From assembly GCA_039587215.1 (NCBI GenBank), contig JBDHIW010000242.1:1-5265 (forward strand): a DNA stretch of 5,265 nt. Direction: 5' to 3'. Under the pieces are notes generated by a model. It did no database searches. It had not been told where the DNA came from and saw only the letters and a program-made list of their open reading frames with translations. The DNA comes from CAMYLY01 sp039587215. GTDB lineage: Bacteria > Gemmatimonadota > Gemmatimonadetes > Gemmatimonadales > GWC2-71-9. The position numbers and the translations under genes were made by a program. Shown one piece after another: positions 1-5,265 of this stretch (its first letter is position 1; each line of letters begins with the position of its first letter).

Positions 1-1824
1 GAGCAGATTCGCCAGGAGGAGCGCGAGCGGGAGAAGACGACCGTTCGGGTGACCGAGTTCATCACGGTCTCCGAACTGGCGGACATTCTCGTGATTCGCC
101 CCACCGACATCGTGACGTTCTGTTTCAAGGAACTGGGCATGATGGTCACGGTGAATCAGCGCCTCGACTTCGACCAGATCGATCTGATCGCGGGCGCGTT
201 CGGGTTCCAGGCGGTCCGGGAGGAGGAATACGTCCCGACCGAGTCGATCATCGAGGAGGTGCCCGACAACGACGAGGATCTGCGGTCGCGGCCGCCGGTC
301 GTCACGGTCATGGGGCACGTCGACCACGGCAAGACGTCGCTGCTGGACCACATCCGGAAGACGAACGTGATCGCGGGCGAGTCGGGCGGCATCACGCAGC
401 ACATCGGTGCCTACCACGTGGTGGCGGCGGACGATCGCGGCATCACGTTCCTGGACACGCCGGGCCACCAGGCCTTCACGGCGATGCGCGCACGCGGTGC
501 CCAGATCACGGACATCGTGGTCTTGGTCGTCGCGGCGGACGACCAGGTCATGCCGCAGACCGTGGAGGCGATCAGTCACGCGCGCAACGCCGGCGTCCCG
601 ATCGTGGTGGCCATCAACAAGATCGATTTGCCGTCGGCCGATGTGCCGAAGGTCAAGCAGGAGCTCCTCACGCACGGGGTCATCCTCGAGGAGTTCGGCG
701 GCGACACGATGGGACAGGAACTCTCGGCCAAGACCGGCCAGGGCGTCGGCGAGCTGCTCGAGAAGATCCTCCTGCAGGCGGAGATTCTCGACCGGAAAGC
801 CAACCCCGACCGACTTGCGAATGGCGCAGTCGTCGAGAGCACGCTCGATGCGGGTAAGGGGCCGGTGGCGACCGTGCTCGTTCAGACGGGGACGCTGGAG
901 GTCGGGCAGGACTTCATCTGCGGACACCTCGCGGGTCGTGTGCGCGCGATGTTGGACGAGCGCGGTCAGAAGGTGGTGAAGGCGGGTCCGTCCATTCCGG
1001 TGCAGGTGACCGGTTTCGACGGCGTACCGGAGGCCGGAGACGCGTTCCAGGCCGTCCCCGCGAACGTGGACGCGCGAGAGATCGCGCAGAAGCGTCAACG
1101 GCTCGAGCGCGAGGCGTCGCACCGTCGCAGTCTGCGCGGTGTCTCCCTCGAAGACGTCTCGAAGCAGATCGAAGAGGGCGGCGTACAGTCGCTCAAGATC
1201 ATCATCAAGGCTGATCAGGGCGGCCCGGCCGAGGCGCTCGCCGATGCGTTCGCGCAGCTCTCGACCGACGAGGTTCGTGTGGAGGTGATCCACCGCGGAG
1301 TCGGCGCGATCACCGAAAGCGACATCCTCCTGGCGAAGGCCGCGCAGGCCGTCGTGGTGGGCTTCCACGTGCGACCCGACGCGAACGCACGCAGCGCGGC
1401 CGAGCGGGAATCGGTCGACATCCGGTTGTACCGCATCATTTACGAGGCGGTGGAGGACGTGCGCTCGGCGCTCGAGGGTATGCTGTCGCCCGAGCAGCGG
1501 GAGACCGTGCTCGGCGAGGCCGAGGTGCTGCAGACCTTCAAGATTTCGGGACTCGGAATGATCGCCGGGTGTTCCGTCCGCCAGGGTACGATCAAGCGCG
1601 CCGCGCGCATCCGTGTCGTGCGCGATGGGGTGCAGATCTACGACGGGCAGATGGGCAGTCTCAAGCGCTTCAAGGACGACGTGAAGGAAGTGAAGGAAGG
1701 GCTCGAGTGCGGTATCGGCGTCGAGAACTTCAACGACGTGAAGGTTGGCGACGTGCTCGAAGCCTATGAGGTCGAGGAAGTCGCCCGGAAGCTCGAACCG
1801 GCCTTCGCGGCGAAAGACGAGTGA
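1..1824 (+). CDS. infB: Translation initiation factor IF-2 (3' part; start lies upstream of the window)
   Basis: GTPase that delivers fMet-tRNA to the 30S P site and promotes 50S joining in the cytoplasm. The frame is open from base 1, so 607 C-terminal residues are visible; bacterial IF-2 is usually about 700-1000, and the missing part is the variable N-terminal region. The first residues are a charged Glu/Arg linker. They are followed by the IF2_N domain (window residues about 16-70), then the G domain (about 98-262) with GHVDHGKT at 105-112, ITQHIGAY, DTPGH at 152-156, NKID at 206-209 and SAKTG at 242-246. Domain II is about 266-355, domain III about 397-496, and the fMet-tRNA-binding domain IV about 500-600 with ISGLGMIAGC and SLKRFKDDVKEV. 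All GTPase motifs are intact. The GTG at 49 is only an internal codon, because IF-2 homology already covers it. It ends one base before the next gene, which fits co-transcription. The identification is secure. Confidence 0.98.
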   Translation, partial: EQIRQEEREREKTTVRVTEFITVSELADILVIRPTDIVTFCFKELGMMVTVNQRLDFDQIDLIAGAFGFQAVREEEYVPTESIIEEVPDNDEDLRSRPPVVTVMGHVDHGKTSLLDHIRKTNVIAGESGGITQHIGAYHVVAADDRGITFLDTPGHQAFTAMRARGAQITDIVVLVVAADDQVMPQTVEAISHARNAGVPIVVAINKIDLPSADVPKVKQELLTHGVILEEFGGDTMGQELSAKTGQGVGELLEKILLQAEILDRKANPDRLANGAVVESTLDAGKGPVATVLVQTGTLEVGQDFICGHLAGRVRAMLDERGQKVVKAGPSIPVQVTGFDGVPEAGDAFQAVPANVDAREIAQKRQRLEREASHRRSLRGVSLEDVSKQIEEGGVQSLKIIIKADQGGPAEALADAFAQLSTDEVRVEVIHRGVGAITESDILLAKAAQAVVVGFHVRPDANARSAAERESVDIRLYRIIYEAVEDVRSALEGMLSPEQRETVLGEAEVLQTFKISGLGMIAGCSVRQGTIKRAARIRVVRDGVQIYDGQMGSLKRFKDDVKEVKEGLECGIGVENFNDVKVGDVLEAYEVEEVARKLEPAFAAKDE

Positions 1825-1825
1825 C

Positions 1826-2401
1826 GTGGTCGTGGGGCTCGGCACCTGGGACCTGCATCTCGGAGGGTGCCAGTCTCTGAAGGACAAGCGGAGCGTCCTC
1901 AAGAGCCTGAAGGACCGGGTGCGCCGGCAGTTCAACGTCTCGATCGCCGAGACCGACCATCACGACCTCTGGCAGCGCGCCGAGGTCGCCTGCGCCGTCG
2001 TAGCGACCGACCGCGCCAACGCTGATCGCACGCTCGCCGCGGTCGACGGATTCATCGAACAGCACGGTGACGTGCGCACGATCCGCGAGGCCCTGAGCGA
2101 GGCGATCCGGCTCCAGGTCAAGGATCCCCGGGTTGGATTCGTCACGATCACCGCCGTCGAGGCGTCCGCCGACTTGTCGCACGCCACGGTGCGCGTGAGC
2201 GTGCTCGGAGCCGAAGAGGACAAGGTGGAGGCCATCGCCGGTCTCCAGCACGCGCGGGGCTTCCTCCGGACCTATCTCGCCCGGACGCTTTCGATTCGGA
2301 CGACCCCCGAGCTGCATTTCGTGCTGGATCGGGGCCTCGAGCATTCCCGGCGTATCGACGCGATTCTCACCGACCTGGATATCGAGGAGGACCCGTCCTG
2401 A
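1826..2401 (+). CDS. rbfA: DUF503 (YlxP-like) domain fused in frame to ribosome-binding factor RbfA
   Basis: One 191-residue frame with two domains that are normally separate neighbouring genes. Residues 1-86 match DUF503/YlxP: SLKDKR at 17-22, FNVSIAE at 36-42, DLWQRA at 47-52 and a final FIEQHGDVRTI. The molecular role of this family is unclear. From residue 87 it reads as RbfA, a KH-like protein that binds the 30S subunit and helps 16S rRNA 5'-end maturation: KDPRVGF at 99-105, DLSHATVRVSVLG at 116-128, the LRTYLARTLSIRTTPELHF core at 147-165, then DRGLEHSRRID. DUF503 proteins are about 92 residues and RbfA about 110-135, so the sum is short. The last DUF503 strand and the RbfA N-terminal stretch (the usual RRxxRV segment) appear missing at the join. 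The start is GTG 1826, one base after the infB stop; no clear Shine-Dalgarno is seen, so coupling to infB is likely. An in-frame GTG at 2072 could start a shortened RbfA but has no ribosome site. The domains are certain; whether the fusion is natural or a deletion/assembly artefact is open. Confidence 0.9.
   Translation: MVVGLGTWDLHLGGCQSLKDKRSVLKSLKDRVRRQFNVSIAETDHHDLWQRAEVACAVVATDRANADRTLAAVDGFIEQHGDVRTIREALSEAIRLQVKDPRVGFVTITAVEASADLSHATVRVSVLGAEEDKVEAIAGLQHARGFLRTYLARTLSIRTTPELHFVLDRGLEHSRRIDAILTDLDIEEDPS
2384..2390 (+). promoter_or_regulatory. Shine-Dalgarno of truB, placing its start at CTG 2398
   Basis: A strong GAGGAGG lies inside the last codons of the upstream rbfA frame. Its 3' end is 7 bases from CTG 2398, an ideal spacing, but 19 bases from the next candidate, GTG 2410. 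It therefore favours the non-canonical CTG as the truB start. Confidence 0.65.
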
Positions 2402-3255
2402 GCGACGGCGTGCTCCTGGTCGACAAGCCCGCGGGGCCGACGTCCCACGACGTCGTCGCGCGGATCCGGCGGACCCTCGGGGTGCGTCGGGTCGGGCACG
2501 CAGGCACGCTCGACCCATTTGCGTCCGGGCTGCTGCTGGTGCTGGTGGGCCGCGCCACCCGTCTCTCCCGGTTCCTCGTGGGCATGGATAAGTCGTACGA
2601 TGGTGAGATCGTGCTGGGGATCGAAACGACGACGCACGATGTGGCGGGGACGGTCGTGCAGCGAGACGAGGGATGGCGCGGGCTCGATGACGACCGCGTG
2701 CGCGAGGGCATGGCAGGGCTCGTCGGGACGATCGAGCAAGTTCCGCCCGTATTCTCGGCCAAGCACGTGGACGGGCAGCGTGCGTACCGACTCGCGCGAA
2801 GAGGAGACGCGCCGGAACTCGCGCCGGAGCAGGTGACCGTCTCGCAGTTCGCACTCACCGCGCGTCAGGGCCAGCGCGTCGCGTTCGAGACCGAGGTAGG
2901 GTCGGGGACGTACGTGCGTGCGCTGGCTCGCGACCTCGGTCGGCGGCTGGGGTGCGGTGCCTACCTCGGAACGCTCCGGCGCTCGGCGATCGGACCGTTC
3001 CACGTGGACGACGCCGTCTCCATGGCCGATGTGGACGTGACGCGTGTACGGACTCCGCTGGATGCCGTGCAGCACCTCGCCCGCATCGACGTGGATGCGT
3101 CGCAGCGGGATCTCGTCGTGCACGGCCGCGCGCTGGAGGTCCCGAGCGGCGCGACGGGGAACGTTGCGGTGGTGTACGAGGGGAGGCTCGTGGCGGTGGC
3201 GACCGGCGCGGGCGACGTGCTCAAGCCGCGTGTCGTGCTGGGGGAGGGCACATGA
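2398..3255 (+). CDS. truB: tRNA pseudouridine(55) synthase TruB
   Basis: Converts U55 of the T-psi-C loop of tRNAs to pseudouridine; it is also a known tRNA folding chaperone. From CTG 2398 it is 285 residues, close to the family norm of about 290-315. Seen in order: GVLLVDKPAGPTSHDVV at 4-20, the catalytic motif GHAGTLDPFASGLL with nucleophile Asp39, SYDGEIVLGIETTTHD with the conserved Tyr67, PPVFSAKHVDGQRAYRLAR at 116-134, and GSGTYVRALARDLG at 168-181. LRRSAIGPF follows at 193-201. A PUA-like C-terminal part (about 228-282) ends LKPRVV. The start decision matters. GTG 2410 is the usual-codon alternative, but its valine is itself the conserved V of the (N/D)GVLL signature, and only CTG 2398 is well placed behind the Shine-Dalgarno. 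The CTG overlaps the rbfA stop as CTGA, mimicking a coupled ATGA junction. The 3' end overlaps the ribF start. Function is secure; the exact start is likely but not proven. Confidence 0.96.
   Translation: MSDGVLLVDKPAGPTSHDVVARIRRTLGVRRVGHAGTLDPFASGLLLVLVGRATRLSRFLVGMDKSYDGEIVLGIETTTHDVAGTVVQRDEGWRGLDDDRVREGMAGLVGTIEQVPPVFSAKHVDGQRAYRLARRGDAPELAPEQVTVSQFALTARQGQRVAFETEVGSGTYVRALARDLGRRLGCGAYLGTLRRSAIGPFHVDDAVSMADVDVTRVRTPLDAVQHLARIDVDASQRDLVVHGRALEVPSGATGNVAVVYEGRLVAVATGAGDVLKPRVVLGEGT
3243..3247 (+). promoter_or_regulatory. Shine-Dalgarno of ribF ahead of a double ATG
   Basis: GGAGG inside a G-rich run at the end of truB. It is followed by ATGATG at 3252-3257. The spacer is 4 bases to the first ATG and 7 to the second, so the second (3255) has the better spacing. 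Both overlap the truB stop TGA at 3253-3255, indicating translational coupling. Confidence 0.6.
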
Positions 3256-4181
3256 TGGCCCTGCCGGGGAACGGTCGGGGCACCGTCGTCACCGTCGGGA
3301 GTTTCGACGGCGTACATCTCGGACACCGCCGGGTGCTCGAGGAGATTGGGCAGCGGGCGCGGAAATCGGGTCGGCGCAGTCTCCTGGTGACGTTTGAACC
3401 GCACCCCCTGGAGATTGTGAACCCGCAGGTCGCGCCGGCACTGCTGACGCTGGCGGACGAACGACGCGAGGCGTTGGCGCAGTGCGAATTGGACGCGGTC
3501 GTGTTTCTGGAGTTCACGCGGGCGATGTCCCAGCTCACGCCGGAGGAGTTCCTGCGACTCCTGCGCGACAGGTTCGGACTGGCCGAGCTGGTCCTGGGAC
3601 ACGATCACGGATTTGGCCGGGGACGCTCCGGCAACGTCCAGGTGGTGACCGCGCTTGGGCGTTCAATGGGGTTCGCCGTCGACGTCGTGGATGAAGTGGA
3701 GGTCGCGGGGCGGCCGGTCTCGTCGACGCTGATCCGGCGGGCCGTGGCGGGGGGCGACCTCGACACGGCGCACGAGCAGCTCGGGCGTCCGTACTCCTGC
3801 GTGGGTGAGGTCGTGTCGGGGGCCGGCCGGGGTACGGACCTTGGGTACCCCACGGTGAACCTCCAGCTGCAGGACCACCGGAAGCTCCTGCCGCCGGTCG
3901 GGGTGTACGCGGTGTTGGCCGAATGGGCCGGCGGGCGGGCCGGCGGCATGATGCATCTGGGACCGCGACCGACCTTCGACGATGCGTCCCAGAGTCTCGA
4001 GGCCCATCTGTTTGCGGAGGTTGGTGACCTCTACGGCCAGCAGGTCAAAGTCTCCTGGATCGAGCGGCTGCGGGACGTGCAGCGGTTCGACGGTCCGGAG
4101 GCCCTCAAGCGCCAGTTGGACAAGGACTTCGCAGACGCCAACACATCGTTGACAGGCTTCGAAGCCCCGACTAACCATTAA
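3255..4181 (+). CDS. ribF: Bifunctional riboflavin kinase / FMN adenylyltransferase (FAD synthetase)
   Basis: Phosphorylates riboflavin to FMN and adenylates FMN to FAD in the cytoplasm. The protein is 308 residues, the usual length for bacterial RibF. The N-terminal nucleotidyltransferase half (about 10-170) has GSFDGVHLGH at 15-24 with the HxGH nucleotide-binding signature, TFEPHP at 46-51, LGHDHGFGRGRSGN at 114-127 and SSTLIRR at 156-162. The C-terminal riboflavin kinase half (about 178-295) has GRGTDLGYPTVNL at 191-203, GVYAV at 216-220, GPRPTF at 236-241, LEAHLF at 248-253 and RLRDVQRFDGPEAL at 271-284. No key motif is missing, so both activities are expected. A short tail of about 17 residues after the last conserved Asp is unremarkable. 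The start is taken at the second ATG on Shine-Dalgarno spacing; ATG 3252 would add one methionine. Next to truB, as in B. subtilis (where the gene is called ribC). No FMN riboswitch is present or expected inside this operon. Confidence 0.97.
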   Translation: MALPGNGRGTVVTVGSFDGVHLGHRRVLEEIGQRARKSGRRSLLVTFEPHPLEIVNPQVAPALLTLADERREALAQCELDAVVFLEFTRAMSQLTPEEFLRLLRDRFGLAELVLGHDHGFGRGRSGNVQVVTALGRSMGFAVDVVDEVEVAGRPVSSTLIRRAVAGGDLDTAHEQLGRPYSCVGEVVSGAGRGTDLGYPTVNLQLQDHRKLLPPVGVYAVLAEWAGGRAGGMMHLGPRPTFDDASQSLEAHLFAEVGDLYGQQVKVSWIERLRDVQRFDGPEALKRQLDKDFADANTSLTGFEAPTNH

Positions 4182-4204
4182 CGCTCTTCGAAATCACGTG
4201 ACCG
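4182..4204 (+). other. Short ribF-secD intergenic gap
   Basis: These 23 bases are the largest non-coding stretch in the window. No Shine-Dalgarno-like purine run, no recognisable -35/-10 pair and no hairpin with a T-run is visible. Readthrough from ribF into secD is the simplest reading. Confidence 0.6.
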
Positions 4205-5265
4205 ATGTCATCCACCATTCGTAATCGCCTGATCGTCGTCCTCGGGCTCGTCATCCTCAGCATCGTGGCGCTCATTCCGCGAGAAGTCACGATTCGCGAG
4301 CGTGGGGCCGATGGCCGCATGCGCGACACCGCGATCACCCGCGTACCGCTCAAGCTGGGCTTGGACCTGCGAGGCGGTATGCATCTCGCGCTCGAGCTCG
4401 ACGAGTCCGGTGGGCCCGTGGCCAATCCCGAGGACGCGATCGACCGCGCCCTCACGGTGATCCGAACGCGTGTCGACGAGTTCGGTGTGGCGGAGCCGCT
4501 CATCCAGAAGGTCGGAGACGACCGGATCGTCGTCGAGCTGGCCGGCGTGGACGATCCCGGACGTGCCCGCGCCATCGTCGAACGGTCGGCGTTCCTCGAG
4601 TGGCGCATCACCGATATGGACAACCAGTTTGCGGACGCGCTCGAGACCATCGATCTCGCGCTCGTGCGCGCGGGCGTGCGGTCGTCCGGGAGCGGTGGCG
4701 GCACGGCGTCGCTCGAGGCACTGCTCGGCGGGTCCGACACGACCGCGAGCGATTCGGCGGCGGCGGATTCGGCGGCGGCACTCTCGGACCGGCCGCTGAG
4801 CGAGCACCTCTTTGCGGGACAGCTCCCCGGCGAGTTTCTCGTCCTGGAGGAGCAGTTCATTCTGGTTGACTCGCTCGTCAACCACCCCGCCGTCCAGGGC
4901 TCGTTACCGCGGGGCATCCAGCTGCTGTGGTCCTCGGAGCCGACGGCCAGCGCCGGACGGTCGTATCGGGCACTCTATGCGGTGGATCGTCGCTCCATCC
5001 TGTCAGGCGACGCCCTCACCGATGCCGACGCCACGATCGACCCGACGACGAATCAGGCCATCGTCCGGTTCAGCCTGACCCGACGGGGCGGACGCGTCTT
5101 CCAGCGGGAGACGGCGCAGCACATCAACGACTACATGGCGATCGTGCTGGACGGCCGCGTGTTCCGGCAGCCGCCCATCATCCGCTCGCAGATCGGGCGC
5201 GACGGGCAGATCGAGCTCGGCAGTCAGAGTATCCAGGAGGCACAGGATCTGGCCCTCGTGCTGCG
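4205..5265 (+). CDS. secD: Protein translocase subunit SecD (5' part; continues past the window)
   Basis: Inner-membrane subunit of the SecDF complex, which uses the proton-motive force to help complete protein export through SecYEG. The frame stays open from ATG 4205 to the last base (353 codons). A stop at 4199-4201 in the same frame makes this ATG the earliest possible start. Residues 8-24 form the first membrane helix, followed by the SecD hallmark LGLDLRGGMHLALEL at 51-65. The first periplasmic domain includes IRTRVDEFGVAEPLIQKVGDDRIVVELAG at 86-114. A variable insert with a Gly/Ser and Ser/Ala/Asp-rich linker (about 158-197) precedes the second part: ILSGDALTDADA at 265-276, AIVRFSLTRRGGRVF at 285-299, AIVLDGRVFRQPPI at 312-325 and an AQDLALVL end at 346-353. 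The C-terminal membrane helices lie beyond the window; secF would be expected next. No clear Shine-Dalgarno is seen. Antisense and other-frame open stretches here are shadows of this gene. Confidence 0.96.
   Translation, partial: MSSTIRNRLIVVLGLVILSIVALIPREVTIRERGADGRMRDTAITRVPLKLGLDLRGGMHLALELDESGGPVANPEDAIDRALTVIRTRVDEFGVAEPLIQKVGDDRIVVELAGVDDPGRARAIVERSAFLEWRITDMDNQFADALETIDLALVRAGVRSSGSGGGTASLEALLGGSDTTASDSAAADSAAALSDRPLSEHLFAGQLPGEFLVLEEQFILVDSLVNHPAVQGSLPRGIQLLWSSEPTASAGRSYRALYAVDRRSILSGDALTDADATIDPTTNQAIVRFSLTRRGGRVFQRETAQHINDYMAIVLDGRVFRQPPIIRSQIGRDGQIELGSQSIQEAQDLALVL
4751..4780 (+). repeat. Two-copy 15-bp tandem repeat inside secD
   Basis: Two adjacent copies of GATTCGGCGGCGGCG, the second ending in A instead of G (14 of 15 identical). 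Each encodes Asp-Ser-Ala-Ala-Ala in frame, residues 183-192 of SecD. It sits in the low-complexity linker of the periplasmic region, where copy-number change would leave the frame intact. Confidence 0.9.

Noticed and set aside
14..51. AGGAGGAG followed by GTG 49 as an internal IF-2 start, like the short IF-2 isoforms of E. coli
   Set aside because: The spacing is 27 bases, far too long, and the purine run simply encodes the Gln-Glu-Glu-Arg linker. The IF2_N domain begins around the GTG, so it is not a sensible start.
1730..2854. Long minus-strand open frame (374 codons) across infB end, rbfA and truB
   Set aside because: It is Arg/Pro/Ala-rich with no recognisable domain and lies wholly opposite genes with clear homology; a typical high-GC antisense shadow.
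2272..3123. Minus-strand open frame of 283 codons opposite truB
   Set aside because: No family resemblance, His/Arg-rich composition, and entirely antisense to a well-supported TruB.
2952..3251. Possible 100-residue N-terminal extension of RibF inside truB
   Set aside because: The frame is open only because it is a shadow of truB; the residues are Arg/Gly/Ala-rich and RibF homology begins just after ATG 3255, where a Shine-Dalgarno is present.
4155..4166. Perfect palindrome GGCTTCGAAGCC near the end of ribF as a terminator
   Set aside because: It gives only a 4-bp stem, lies inside the coding sequence and has no T-run after it.
4171..4917. Minus-strand open frame of 248 codons opposite secD
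   Set aside because: Ser/Arg-rich shadow; the plus-strand SecD frame is continuous with several hallmark motifs.
1..5265. CRISPR, insertion sequence, tRNA/rRNA, riboswitch or phage elements
   Set aside because: Nearly every base is accounted for by the five genes; no spaced direct repeats, terminal inverted repeats or structured RNA signatures were found by eye.

Overview
The window is a dense, single-strand (+) stretch of a high-GC bacterial chromosome with five genes and almost no non-coding DNA. The order is infB (3' part), a DUF503/YlxP-RbfA reading frame, truB, ribF and secD (5' part). The first four follow the conserved infB-ylxP-rbfA-truB-ribF order known from Bacillus subtilis and many other bacteria. 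The downstream neighbour here is secD, not the more usual rpsO-pnp. The high GC, the GVLLVDK-type TruB, the RibF with a GHDHGFGRGR motif, and a SecD with a Ser/Ala/Asp-rich linker inside its periplasmic part would fit Gemmatimonadota or a similar environmental phylum. That assignment is inference from protein style and was not searched.

Layout. 1-1824: IF-2 from its charged N-terminal linker to the stop. 1826-2401: one uninterrupted frame encoding a DUF503 domain followed directly by an RbfA domain. 2398-3255: tRNA pseudouridine-55 synthase, best started at a CTG that overlaps the preceding stop. 3255-4181: bifunctional riboflavin kinase/FAD synthetase. 4182-4204: 23-base gap, the only real intergenic spacer. 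4205-5265: N-terminal 353 residues of SecD, running off the right edge. The four junctions are 1 base, -4 bases, -1 base (or -4) and 23 bases, so the genes are very probably co-transcribed and the middle ones translationally coupled. No promoter, terminator, RNA gene, mobile element or CRISPR was seen.

How the genes work together. IF-2 places initiator tRNA on the ribosome, RbfA matures the 30S subunit (16S rRNA 5' end, cold adaptation), and TruB modifies U55 of tRNAs. RibF makes FMN/FAD, and SecD with SecF drives late steps of protein export. The operon thus couples ribosome maturation and translation initiation with cofactor supply and secretion.

The most notable points are the in-frame DUF503-RbfA fusion, which seems to have lost the end of one domain and the start of the other, and the likely CTG start of truB. 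Otherwise this is a conserved housekeeping region. I saw no evidence for an undescribed defence, mobile or regulatory system.
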